DNA from: Actinomycetes bacterium
GTDB lineage: Bacteria; Actinomycetota; Acidimicrobiia; Acidimicrobiales; RAAP-2
Length of the DNA stretch: 64,000 bases
Direction: 5' to 3'
Assembly: GCA_021793395.1 (NCBI GenBank)
Contig: JAJYSU010000007.1
Span: 1 to 64,000 of the forward strand
The notes under the pieces are model-generated. The model saw only the letters and a list, made by a program, of their open reading frames with translations. It was not told the origin of the DNA and searched no databases. This document shows positions 27,029 through 36,211 of the stretch, piece by piece (positions within the stretch are counted from its first letter, which is position 1; the number at the start of each line of letters is the position of its first letter). Made by a program: the position numbers and the translations under genes.

Positions 27029-27867
27029 GCGCCCGCGACCTCTCCCACGACTCTTCTCAGGGGCTGCTCGAGGTTCGCCACGTCAACGTCAGTGTGGAGG
27101 GACGCGACATCCTGCGTGACGTGAACTTCTCGATCAAGCACGGGGAGTTCACGGGGTTGATCGGTTCGAACGGCGCGGGTAAGACAACACTCTTTCGGGT
27201 CATTCTCGGGATCCAGGAGCACGCGTCGGGCGAGGTCCTCCTACACGGCGAGCCCCTGACTCGGGCGAATCGCTCGATCGGCTACGTGCCCCAGAAGGTC
27301 CTCTTTGACCCCGACCTGCCGATTCGGGCTCGCGACCTGGTCGCGCTCGGCTCCGACGGGCACCGCTACGGTCTGCGGCGTCGTCCGCGAGCCCTGCACG
27401 AGGCGGTCGACGAGATGCTCGACGCGGTGGACGCCGGGGCGTTCGCGGACCGTCGAGTGGGCGGACTGTCGGGCGGGGAGCAACAGCGTGTCCTGATCGC
27501 CCACTCGCTCATCAGTCGGCCGGAGTTGCTGCTGCTCGACGAGCCGCTCGCCAACCTGGACCCCGGCAGTGTTCAGGAGATCATCGCGCTGCTGCACCGT
27601 GTCTCGCAGCGCCAGCGGGTCGCCATCCTGCTCTCCGCGCACGAGATGAACCCCCTGCTACCGGTGATGGACCGCATCGTGTACGTGGCCAACGGTCACG
27701 TCGCGAGCGGGACGACGGACGAGGTCGTGCGCCCCAGCGTGCTCAGCGAGCTCTACGGGCACCACGTTGACGTGCTGCGCGTGCACGGTCGCGTGCTGGT
27801 GGTGGCGACGGCCCTACCGGTGGGACCGGCCCCCAACGATCAGCACCCCGAATTCGTGGTCGAGTAG
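27025..27867 (+). CDS. Metal ABC transporter ATP-binding protein
   Basis: 'LIGSNGAGKTTLFRVIL', 'GGLSGGEQQRVLIAHSL', 'LLLLDEPLANLD'. Confidence 0.93.
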   Translation: MSARDLSHDSSQGLLEVRHVNVSVEGRDILRDVNFSIKHGEFTGLIGSNGAGKTTLFRVILGIQEHASGEVLLHGEPLTRANRSIGYVPQKVLFDPDLPIRARDLVALGSDGHRYGLRRRPRALHEAVDEMLDAVDAGAFADRRVGGLSGGEQQRVLIAHSLISRPELLLLDEPLANLDPGSVQEIIALLHRVSQRQRVAILLSAHEMNPLLPVMDRIVYVANGHVASGTTDEVVRPSVLSELYGHHVDVLRVHGRVLVVATALPVGPAPNDQHPEFVVE

Positions 27868-27872
27868 CCCTG

Positions 27873-28763
27873 ATGACCTGGCTCTTCGAACCCGGATGGT
27901 GGGCTAACGGCACCGTGCGTACGGCGTTGGTGGTGGGCGGCATCGTCGCCGTCACCTCGGCGGTGGTCGGGATCTTCACGGTGATGCGAGGTCAGTCCTT
28001 CGCCGGACACGCGCTCACCGACGTGGCGACCGCCGGCGGGGCGGGGGCGTTTCTGGCCGGCGTGGGGCCCCTCCTGGGTTTCGTGGGTGGCGGGGTTCTG
28101 GGCGCGGGTGCCATGGACGCCATCGGGGTGCAGCGCGTCAAGGGCCGCGACATCGCGACCGGCGTCGTCCTCGGCGCCGCGATGGGTCTCGCGGCGCTCT
28201 TCCTCTTCCTGTCCGCGCGTACCAGTTCGGCGACCGGAGCGACGCAACTAGTCCTCTTTGGCTCCATCTTTACGGTGAGCCCGTCCACCCTGCCGGAAGT
28301 CTCGTGGCTGAGCGGCGCCGTGCTCGTGACGATGGCGCTCGTGGCGCGCCCACTGCTGCTCAGCTCGCTGAGCGTCGAACTGGCGGCCGCCCGGGGCATA
28401 CGTCTGCGGGCGGTGGGTCTCATCTTCATGGTGGCGTTAGCGGTCGCGGTGGGCATGTCGGCGATCGTGATCGGCGCGATCTTGTCCACCGCACTGCTGA
28501 TCGGACCGCCCGCGAGCGCCCTGCGCGTGGCGCGGCGCGTGGGTAGCGCGGTGGCTCTGGCGGCGGGGCTGGGCGTGCTCGCGACCTGGGTCGGCGTGCT
28601 GCTGGCCTACGACAGTTACTACTGGTCCGCGTCGCACCGCAGTCTTCCCGTCAGCTTCTTCGTGGTCGTCGTGATCGTCGCGGAGTACGCCCTGGCCAGT
28701 GTGCTGCGACGGCGCACCCGACGCGTGCCGACCGCGGTCGTCGAGCCGGAGGGGTGGACCTAG
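27873..28763 (+). CDS. Metal ABC transporter permease (ABC-3)
   Basis: 'VVGIFTVMRGQSFAGHALTDVATAGGAGAFLAG', multiple TM. Confidence 0.88.
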   Translation: MTWLFEPGWWANGTVRTALVVGGIVAVTSAVVGIFTVMRGQSFAGHALTDVATAGGAGAFLAGVGPLLGFVGGGVLGAGAMDAIGVQRVKGRDIATGVVLGAAMGLAALFLFLSARTSSATGATQLVLFGSIFTVSPSTLPEVSWLSGAVLVTMALVARPLLLSSLSVELAAARGIRLRAVGLIFMVALAVAVGMSAIVIGAILSTALLIGPPASALRVARRVGSAVALAAGLGVLATWVGVLLAYDSYYWSASHRSLPVSFFVVVVIVAEYALASVLRRRTRRVPTAVVEPEGWT

Positions 28764-29563
28764 TGTTCTCGAGTTTCATGACCAATGCCTGGCTTAGCGG
28801 CACGATCGTGGCGCTGTTGGCCGGAGTCGTCGGGTTCTTCGTGGTGCTGCGCGGTGCGTCGTTCGCGGCGCACGCCATACCTAACGGCGCTTTCGCCGGT
28901 GCCGCGGGGGCGTACCTGATCGGTGTCAGCCCGTTACTGGGACTGGTCTCGTTCGCCCTGCTCTCGGCCCTCGGAATCGGGATGACCAGCCGGCGGACGC
29001 GTAACGACGTCGCGACGGCCCTGTCGCTGGTCGCGATGCTGGCCCTGGGCGCCGCGTTTCTGTCGGTGAGCCTGATCTACGAGCCGACAATCAACGCGCT
29101 GCTCTTCGGCGAGATCCTCGGCGTGTCGAGCAGCCAACTGGCTCCGGTACTGATCCTCGGGGTGGTGAGCGTCGGCGTACTGGCGTGGTTCTATCGTCCC
29201 CTGATGTTCACGTCGGTGGCCCCCGAGTTGGCTCGGGCGCGTGGCGTCAACGCCACGCTGGTTGACGTGGCGTTCCTGGTGGTGGTGGCGCTCGCCACGG
29301 CGCTGACGGTGCCCGTCGTGGGGGCGCTGCTTACCTTTTCGCTCATGATCGGCCCACCGGCCGCCGCCAGGATCCTGGTGGCGCGCCCGGGCTGGGCGGT
29401 GGCCGGCTCGGTGGGACTCTCGTTGGTGACCGTCTGGGTGTCGATCGGCGCGTCGTACGCCTTCAACCTGCCGATCGGGTTCTTCGTGGGAGCCCTGGGG
29501 GCGACGCTGTACCTGGGCGCGCGCGTCGTCGCGCGACGCCGGGTCGTCCGCTCGGCTACGTAA
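28754..29563 (+). CDS. Metal ABC transporter permease (ABC-3), second copy
   Basis: 'VVLRGASFAAHAIPNGAFAGAAGAYLIG', 'ARARGVNATLVDVAFLVVVALATALTVPVVGALL'. Confidence 0.87.
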   Translation: MDLVFSSFMTNAWLSGTIVALLAGVVGFFVVLRGASFAAHAIPNGAFAGAAGAYLIGVSPLLGLVSFALLSALGIGMTSRRTRNDVATALSLVAMLALGAAFLSVSLIYEPTINALLFGEILGVSSSQLAPVLILGVVSVGVLAWFYRPLMFTSVAPELARARGVNATLVDVAFLVVVALATALTVPVVGALLTFSLMIGPPAAARILVARPGWAVAGSVGLSLVTVWVSIGASYAFNLPIGFFVGALGATLYLGARVVARRRVVRSAT

Positions 29564-29573
29564 CCTACAGGGC

Positions 29574-30452
29574 GTGAACCCGCTGCGCCTCGTCGACTCC
29601 TGTCACTTTCCCGCGGCGGGCCCGGTCGACCTCGCGGTGTCGGGTGGTCCGGACTCCCTCGGGTTGCTGTTGCTGGCCCGTGAGGCGGGGCTCGAGGTTC
29701 GCGTTCATCACGTCGATCACCACGCTCGACCGACGAGCAGCGACGACGCGCATTTCGTGGGTGAGGTGTGTGCGTCGCTCGCGGTGTCCTGCGACGTGCA
29801 CGACGTGCACGTCGCGCCCGGTCCCAACTTTGAGGCGCGGGCTCGGGCGGCGCGTCGCGCGGTGCTGCCAGGGTCGGCGTTGACCGGTCACACGATGGAT
29901 GACGTGGCCGAGACGATAGTGCTTAATCTTCTGCGCGGGGCTGGTGTGGACGGTCTTTCTCCGATGATCGGCGACCCGACCAAGCCGTTGGTGGATCTTC
30001 GTCGCCGAGACCTGCACGCGTACGTCGAGGCGTCGGGGTTGCGGGCGCGCCACGACGAGACGAACGACAGTGCGCGCTACCTGCGCAACCGCGTGCGTCA
30101 CGAGGTGCTCCCGCTGTTGGATGAGATCAGCGGTCGTGACGTGGTGCCGGTCCTCGCGCGTCAGGCCGGTGTGGTGCGCGACGAACGGCGCTGGCTCGAC
30201 GAACTGGTCGGGGGTGACGAACGACCCGTGGACGAGGTCGACTGTCGCGAGCTACGCGAGTGGCCCTTGGCGCGTCTGCGGCGGTGGCTGCGCGCGCGTT
30301 TGGCGTCACCCGATCGGGGCGACGGAGTCCACCCTCCGTCCTTTGACGAGGTGGAGCGGGTCATCGAGGTCGTGCGTGGCGAGCGCGTCGCCACCGAACT
30401 CGCCGGGGGCCGACGCGTCTCTCGGCGTGCACAGCGACTGCGGGTGCAGTAG
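29574..30452 (+). CDS. tilS: tRNA(Ile)-lysidine synthase
   Basis: 'LAVSGGPDSLGLLLLAREAG', 'GHTMDDVAETIVLNLLRGAGVDGLSPM', 'RYLRNRVRHEVLPLL'. Confidence 0.9.
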   Translation: MNPLRLVDSCHFPAAGPVDLAVSGGPDSLGLLLLAREAGLEVRVHHVDHHARPTSSDDAHFVGEVCASLAVSCDVHDVHVAPGPNFEARARAARRAVLPGSALTGHTMDDVAETIVLNLLRGAGVDGLSPMIGDPTKPLVDLRRRDLHAYVEASGLRARHDETNDSARYLRNRVRHEVLPLLDEISGRDVVPVLARQAGVVRDERRWLDELVGGDERPVDEVDCRELREWPLARLRRWLRARLASPDRGDGVHPPSFDEVERVIEVVRGERVATELAGGRRVSRRAQRLRVQ

Positions 30453-30472
30453 CGCTACTACGCTGACCAGAC

Positions 30473-31072
30473 ATGGACAGTGATCATTCTCCCGGCCCGA
30501 CGCGGCCCGACGCGACGAGCACCGACGTGGCGCGCCATTGGGCAGCCCACGATCTGGGGGAGTTGGTGGTCTCCGCGCAGGACGTGCGCGAGAAGGTGCG
30601 CGAACTCGGTGCACGAATCACCCAGGACTACGCCACCCACCCACCCCTTCTCGTCTGCGTGCTGAAGGGAGCCGTCAATTTCGTATCGGACCTGATGCGC
30701 GCCATCGCGCTGCCGGTCGAAGTGGACTTTATGGCGGTGTCCTCGTACGGTGCGGCGACCAAGACGAGTGGCGTCGTGCGCATCGTCAAGGACCTCGACG
30801 TCGACCTGGTGGACCGCGACGTCCTGATAGTCGAGGACGTCGTCGACTCGGGGCTTACCTTGCACTACCTGCGCCAGTACTTAGGCGCACGCAATCCGCG
30901 CAGTCTCGAAGTCTGCGCGCTGCTGCTCAAGGCCGGGGAACAGCGCGTGGAGCAGGACCTCCGGTACGTCGGGTTCACGATCCCGTCGGATTTCGTCGTG
31001 GGCTACGGCCTGGACGTCAACGAGCGCTACCGCAACCTCGACGCCATCTATACCTTCGTCGGGGAGGCGTAG
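30473..31072 (+). CDS. hpt: Hypoxanthine phosphoribosyltransferase
   Basis: 'LLVCVLKGAVNFVSDLMRAI', 'VRIVKDLDVDLVDRDVLIVEDVVDSGLTL', 'DFVVGYGLDVNERYRNL'. Confidence 0.95.
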   Translation: MDSDHSPGPTRPDATSTDVARHWAAHDLGELVVSAQDVREKVRELGARITQDYATHPPLLVCVLKGAVNFVSDLMRAIALPVEVDFMAVSSYGAATKTSGVVRIVKDLDVDLVDRDVLIVEDVVDSGLTLHYLRQYLGARNPRSLEVCALLLKAGEQRVEQDLRYVGFTIPSDFVVGYGLDVNERYRNLDAIYTFVGEA

Positions 31073-31654
31073 GTGGTCGACCGAGAGCGGGTACAAGCAC
31101 TGGTGCGTGAGTTGCTCGACGCCATCGGGGAGGATCCGACGCGCGAGGGGCTCGTGGACACGCCTCGTCGGGTGGCGGAGATGTACGTCGAACTCTTTGA
31201 GGGACTCGAGACGGACCCCGGGGCGCACTTGCGCGTCACCTTCGAGTCCGATCACGACGAGATGGTGATGGTGCGCGACATCCCCTTCACCACGCTGTGT
31301 GAGCATCACCTGGTGCCCTTCACCGGCGTGGCCCACGTGGCCTATCTGCCCGGTCCGCAGGGTCGCGTGACCGGGCTGTCGAAGATGGCGCGGCTCGTGG
31401 AGGGTTACGCTCGACGACTTCAGGTCCAGGAGCGCATGACGACGGAGATCGTCGAGGCCATGGAGCGTGAGTTGCACCCGAAGGGCACGATCGTGGTGCT
31501 CGAAGCCGAGCACTTTTGCATGTCGATGCGTGGCGTGAAGAAGGAGGGCACCACCACCGTGACCTCGGCCGTGCGCGGTGTGTTCCGCGATGATCCGCTC
31601 TATCGCGCCGAGGCGCTGCAGTACATTCATCAGAGACGGTCGACGTGGCGCTGA
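31073..31654 (+). CDS. folE: GTP cyclohydrolase I
   Basis: '[15 protein letters not shown]', '[20 protein letters not shown]', '[16 protein letters not shown]'. Confidence 0.96.
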   Translation: MVDRERVQALVRELLDAIGEDPTREGLVDTPRRVAEMYVELFEGLETDPGAHLRVTFESDHDEMVMVRDIPFTTLCEHHLVPFTGVAHVAYLPGPQGRVTGLSKMARLVEGYARRLQVQERMTTEIVEAMERELHPKGTIVVLEAEHFCMSMRGVKKEGTTTVTSAVRGVFRDDPLYRAEALQYIHQRRSTWR

Positions 31655-32445
31655 GCCCCGGCGTGATGGGCGTCATCAACGTGACGCCCGACTCGTTCTT
31701 CCCCGATTCGCGAGTCACGACCACGGAGGCGGCGGTCGCGCGGGGTCGGGCGTACTTTGCGATGGGTTGCGACCTGGTGGACGTGGGGGGCGAGTCCACT
31801 CGTCCGGGCGCGTCGCCGGTGCGCGCGGCGGATGAAGTGGCGCGCGTGCGCGCGGTGATCGAGGAGCTCGCGAGCAGTGGGCCGGTGTCGGTCGACACCC
31901 AGAAGGAGAGCGTGGCGCGCGAGGCGGTGGCCGCGGGCGCCACGGTGATCAACGACGTATCGGGCACGCTGGTCGAGTTGGCTGGCGAACTCGGCGTGGG
32001 CTACGTGGCGATGCACCGGCGCGGTACGCGCATCGACCCCGACGAGGAGCCCGTCTACGACGACGTCGTGGGCGAGGTGCGAGCGTACCTGCGCGCGGCC
32101 GCCGAACGAGCTCGCGCCGCGGCGGTGCATCCGCTGTGGCTAGACCCCGGTATCGGTTTCAATAAGAGCGTGGCGCACAACCTGGCTCTGCTCGAGGAGT
32201 GCGCGGCGCTGGCCGAACTGGCTCGCGAGTACGGCGCGGGCTTGTTGATCGGCACCAGTCGCAAGCGCTTTCTGTCACGCCTTGGCGCAGAGGTCCTCGA
32301 CGTGGACCAGCGCTTCGAGGGATCGCTCGCTACCGCGGCGTGGGCTCTGGTCAACGGGGCGTCGATGGTACGCGTGCACGACGTGCGCGCGGCGGTGCAA
32401 CTGCGTGACTTGCTGGTGCGGCCACTCGACGAGGTTGGCTCGTGA
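31645..32445 (+). CDS. folP: Dihydropteroate synthase
   Basis: '[17 protein letters not shown]', '[14 protein letters not shown]', '[18 protein letters not shown]'. Confidence 0.95.
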   Translation: MALSPGVMGVINVTPDSFFPDSRVTTTEAAVARGRAYFAMGCDLVDVGGESTRPGASPVRAADEVARVRAVIEELASSGPVSVDTQKESVAREAVAAGATVINDVSGTLVELAGELGVGYVAMHRRGTRIDPDEEPVYDDVVGEVRAYLRAAAERARAAAVHPLWLDPGIGFNKSVAHNLALLEECAALAELAREYGAGLLIGTSRKRFLSRLGAEVLDVDQRFEGSLATAAWALVNGASMVRVHDVRAAVQLRDLLVRPLDEVGS

Positions 32446-32942
32446 AGGGTCGGTGGGCGTCGGGTATCGAGCCGCGCGGCTTTACGTGGGTCTACCGGGG
32501 GATTCTGGCGGTGTCGGAGCGCCCGGGCGGCTCCACCACCGTGCACCGTCGCGTGCGTCGCGACGAAGAACTCCTGTGGTTGGCGCACCAGGGCTTCACG
32601 CGGGTGATCTCGATCCTGCCCGATATGCAGAACGTCCCGGCCTACCTCGAACACGGACTCGACGTGCGTCACTACCCGTTGCGCGGCGGCCCCCAGCAGC
32701 GTGACGTACTCGCGTCGTGTTACCACGACCTGGCAGACTCCATGGACCGTCACGCCATCGTTCTCCTGCACGGTGACGACGTGTCGGATCGCCTGCTCGG
32801 AGTCGTGGCCGGGTACCTGGTGTGGTCCGGCCGCGTGGAGACCGCGCCGGCGTCGTTGGCCCTCGTGGAGCGCCTGTTTCGACGCTCGGTGGGTCCCGAG
32901 GGACGTACGGTCTTGCTCGATCTTCCCGGGGCGCCGTCGTGA
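32442..32942 (+). CDS. Dual-specificity-phosphatase-like protein with degenerate catalytic loop
   Basis: 'GFTRVISILPDMQNVPAYLEHGLDVRHYPLRGGP...IVLLHGDDVSDRLLGVVAGYLVWSGRV'; HCX5R position reads HGDDVSDR. Confidence 0.65.
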   Translation: MKGRWASGIEPRGFTWVYRGILAVSERPGGSTTVHRRVRRDEELLWLAHQGFTRVISILPDMQNVPAYLEHGLDVRHYPLRGGPQQRDVLASCYHDLADSMDRHAIVLLHGDDVSDRLLGVVAGYLVWSGRVETAPASLALVERLFRRSVGPEGRTVLLDLPGAPS

Positions 32943-33301
32943 GCGTGATCGAGATTCGCGGGCTGCGCTGCTTGTGCGTGGTCGGCGCCTTGGCGCACGA
33001 GCGCGACGCGCGTCAGCCGCTCGAGTTTGACGTCGACCTCGAGCGCTCTTTTGACGTGGCGGCGCGCGACGACGATCTGACGGCGACGACAAACTACGCA
33101 GACGCCACCTCCCTCGTCGTGAGCGTCGCGGTCGAGGGACGCTTCGTGCTGCTCGAGACCCTGGCCCAGCGGGTTGGCACGGCGCTGCTCGACTTCGACC
33201 CCGCTCTCGACGCGGTCGTGGTCGCCGTGCGCAAGTTGCGCCCGCCGATTGAGGAGGACGTGGCCACCGTGGGCGTGCGCTGCCGGGTATCGCGTCCGTG
33301 A
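32939..33301 (+). CDS. folB: Dihydroneopterin aldolase
   Basis: 'VIEIRGLRCLCVVGALAHERDARQPLEFDVDLE', 'TTNYADATSLV', 'FVLLETLAQRV'. Confidence 0.9.
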   Translation: MSVIEIRGLRCLCVVGALAHERDARQPLEFDVDLERSFDVAARDDDLTATTNYADATSLVVSVAVEGRFVLLETLAQRVGTALLDFDPALDAVVVAVRKLRPPIEEDVATVGVRCRVSRP

Positions 33302-33768
33302 GACGCCGGGCGTTCCTGTCGCTCGGCTCGAACCTAGGCGAGCGCGGAGCGTTCCTGGCCACCGGCGTGACGATCGTGGCCGACGGGGACCCGTCACGTA
33401 CGTCGTTCGTCTACCAGACCGAGCCGGTCGGCGGCGTCGCCCAGGACGACTTTTGGAACATGGTGATGGAAGTGGAGACGACGGCGTCACCGCGCGACCT
33501 CCTGGATCGCGCGCGCGCCGCGGAGCGGGCCTGCGGGCGCACGCGCGAGGTGCGCTGGGGACCGCGCACGCTTGACGTGGACGTCTTGCTGGTCGGTGAT
33601 CTCGTGAGCGACGACCCGGAGATCCTGGTGCCGCATCCTCGGCTCTGGGAGCGGGCGTTCGTGCTGGTGCCCCTGCGCGAGTTGGCGCCCGACCTCGTCA
33701 GTGACGCGCAGGTGCGGGCCGCTGTCGGACGCGTCACGCCGCTGGGTACACTCGAGTCACTGCAGTAG
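33298..33768 (+). CDS. folK: 2-amino-4-hydroxy-6-hydroxymethyldihydropteridine pyrophosphokinase
   Basis: 'AFLSLGSNLGERGAFL', 'YQTEPVGGVAQDDFWNMV', 'RWGPRTLDVDVLLVGD', 'VPHPRLWERAFVLVPL'. Confidence 0.95.
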   Translation: MRRRAFLSLGSNLGERGAFLATGVTIVADGDPSRTSFVYQTEPVGGVAQDDFWNMVMEVETTASPRDLLDRARAAERACGRTREVRWGPRTLDVDVLLVGDLVSDDPEILVPHPRLWERAFVLVPLRELAPDLVSDAQVRAAVGRVTPLGTLESLQ

Positions 33769-33807
33769 TACCGAACGGCACCCTCGTGGGCCGGAACGGA
33801 GCCTCTC

Positions 33808-34524
33808 ATGAACATCACGATCGTCGGCGCCGGACGCGCGGGCAGCGCTTTTTCGCGGGCGTTGGTGAGCGTCGGGCACCGGGTCACCCTCGTTCACCAC
33901 GACGACACCTTCTCACTGGTCGACGCGCACGTCGTGTTGTTGTGCGTGCCCGACGGCGAGGTTGCCGCGACGGCGGCGAGGCTGGCGCCGTCGGACTCGC
34001 GCGTCGTCGCCCACGTTGCGGGATCGCTAACGCTGGCCGCGTTGTCCGCTCACCCCCGCGTGGCGTCGCTGCATCCCCTGGTGGCGCTACCGACCCCCGA
34101 GCGGGGTGCGTCGCGGTTGCGTGGCGCCACCTACTGCGTCGCGGGAGACCCCCTCGCCGCGGATGTGGTGGTGTCGCTCGGCGGACGGATCCTCACCGTG
34201 GACGAGCACCAGCGTGCCCTGTACCACGCCACTGCCGTGGTGGCGTCCAACCATCTGGTGGCCCTGATGGCCCAGGTGCGCGACCTGGCCGAGGCGGCCG
34301 GGCTGACGCTGGAGGACTTTCTCCCGCTCGCGCGCGCGGCCCTGGACGACGTGGCCGAGTTCGGACCTACCGTGGCGTTGACCGGTCCCGCGTCGCGCGG
34401 GGACGTCACGACGATCGAGAGACATCTGGCGGTGATGCCGGAGGCGCAGCGCGAGACCTACGTGGCGATGGCGAAAGCCGCAGCCACCGAGGCTGAGCGC
34501 CAGCGACTGCGTGCCGTGGTGTGA
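33808..34524 (+). CDS. Rossmann-like / DUF2520 domain protein
   Basis: 'MNITIVGAGRAGSAFSRALVSVGH', 'AVVASNHLVALMAQVRDLAEAAG'. Confidence 0.85.
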   Translation: MNITIVGAGRAGSAFSRALVSVGHRVTLVHHDDTFSLVDAHVVLLCVPDGEVAATAARLAPSDSRVVAHVAGSLTLAALSAHPRVASLHPLVALPTPERGASRLRGATYCVAGDPLAADVVVSLGGRILTVDEHQRALYHATAVVASNHLVALMAQVRDLAEAAGLTLEDFLPLARAALDDVAEFGPTVALTGPASRGDVTTIERHLAVMPEAQRETYVAMAKAAATEAERQRLRAVV

Positions 34525-35378
34525 AGTCACTCACGTCGATCGAGGAGTGGCGCGACTACTGCGAGAGGGTGCGTCGTGCCGGCGGCCGCGTCGGTCTGGT
34601 ACCGACAATGGGGGCACTGCACGACGGCCACGCGTCGCTTTTTGACTGTGCACGGCGTGACGGTACCGTCGTCGTGGCGACGATCTTCGTGAATCCTCGT
34701 CAGTTCAGCGACGACGCCGATCTGCAGACTTACCCGCGTACGCTGGACGACGACCGGGCGATGGCCCGGCGCCACGGTGTCGACTGTCTGGTCGAACCGC
34801 GTCTCGACGAGATGTGGCCGGACTACCCTCTCCCTACCGCGACCACGGTCAGCGTGCGCGGGGTGGCGGACGGCCTCGAGAGCGTCGGACGACCGGGACA
34901 TTTTGATGGCGTCGCCAGTGTCGTGGCCAAACTTCTGACGATCACCGGACCCTGTGTGGCGTACTTCGGGGAAAAGGATTTCCAGCAGGTCGCGGTGGTG
35001 CGCGCTATGGTGCGCGACCTCGGCTTCGCCGCGACGGTGGTGGCGTGCCCCACCATTCGCGAGTCCGACGGCGTGGCGTTGTCCAGTCGCAACCGTCGCC
35101 TGAGTCCGTCGGGACGTGCGCGCGCCACCGCCCTGTCACGCGCCTTGGCGCAGGTCGCGCAGGTTCCGGCGTCGGCGAGTGTGGTGCGCGCCACGCTTCG
35201 CGACACCCTGGAGGACGCCGGCGTGATGGTCGCCTACGCCGACGTCGTCGATCCCGTGCGTCTCACCGCCTCGGGTGACGACGAGTCGGGCGAGCGTCGT
35301 GCGCTCGTGGCGGCCATAATCGACGGAGTGCGACTGATCGACAACGGGCCGGTCACGCTCGTGGCGCGGGAGGCCTGA
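34521..35378 (+). CDS. panC: Pantoate--beta-alanine ligase
   Basis: 'GLVPTMGALHDGHASLFDCAR', 'TIFVNPRQF', 'YFGEKDFQQVAVVRAMVRDL'. Confidence 0.95.
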   Translation: MKSLTSIEEWRDYCERVRRAGGRVGLVPTMGALHDGHASLFDCARRDGTVVVATIFVNPRQFSDDADLQTYPRTLDDDRAMARRHGVDCLVEPRLDEMWPDYPLPTATTVSVRGVADGLESVGRPGHFDGVASVVAKLLTITGPCVAYFGEKDFQQVAVVRAMVRDLGFAATVVACPTIRESDGVALSSRNRRLSPSGRARATALSRALAQVAQVPASASVVRATLRDTLEDAGVMVAYADVVDPVRLTASGDDESGERRALVAAIIDGVRLIDNGPVTLVAREA

Positions 35379-36211
35379 TGCTGTTGGCGATCGACGTGGG
35401 CAACACCGAGACGGTGATTGGGTTGTTCGGATCGGTGAGGCCCGAGCAACCCGAGGCGATGGGTTTCGCGAGGGCGGTGGACGAGCGGGGGCTGGCCTAC
35501 CACTGGCGCCTGTCGACGGTGCCCGACCGCACTCCCGACGAGCACGCCATGGTTCTCACCCAGTTGTTGGATCTCGAGGGTCTCGATCTTCGTGCGACCG
35601 TGCGCGCGATGGCGATCTCCTCGTCGGTGCCGTCGGTGACGACCCAGCTGCGGCGAATGGCGCATCGCTGGTTCGCCGATCTCGACGTGACCGTGTTGGG
35701 GCCGGGCACCAAGTCGGGCATGGCCATCCTCTACGACAATCCTCGTGAGGTCGGGGCGGACCGGATTGCTAATTCGGTGGGCGCGTACGACCTCTACCCC
35801 GGTGCCTCGATCGTGGTGGACATGGGTACCGCGACCACCTTTGACGTCATCAGTGAGCGTGGTGAGTATCTGGGGGGCGCCATTGCTCCGGGGGTGGCGA
35901 TTTCTCTCGAGGCTCTCTTCACGCACGCCTCGGCGCTGCGCTCGGTTGAGCTGGTACGTCCTCGCTCGGTGGTCGGGCGCTCCACGGTCGAGTCGATCCA
36001 GTCGGGCGTTCTGTACGGGTTCGCCGCGCAGGTGGACGGCGTCGTCGAGCGCATTCACGAGGAGATGGGGCCCTCGGTGGTCATCGCGACGGGGGGCCTC
36101 GCGGGGCTGATCGCGCCGCACACGCGTCACGTCGAGCACGTGGAGCCGTGGCTCACCCTGCACGGATTGCGTATCGTGCATGGACGCAACTATTCGGGAG
36201 ACGATCTGTGA
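35378..36211 (+). CDS. coaX: Type III pantothenate kinase
   Basis: 'MLLAIDVGNTETVIGLF', 'GADRIANSVGAYDLYPGASIVVDMGTATTFDVIS', 'GGAIAPGVAISLEALF'. Confidence 0.95.
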   Translation: MLLAIDVGNTETVIGLFGSVRPEQPEAMGFARAVDERGLAYHWRLSTVPDRTPDEHAMVLTQLLDLEGLDLRATVRAMAISSSVPSVTTQLRRMAHRWFADLDVTVLGPGTKSGMAILYDNPREVGADRIANSVGAYDLYPGASIVVDMGTATTFDVISERGEYLGGAIAPGVAISLEALFTHASALRSVELVRPRSVVGRSTVESIQSGVLYGFAAQVDGVVERIHEEMGPSVVIATGGLAGLIAPHTRHVEHVEPWLTLHGLRIVHGRNYSGDDL

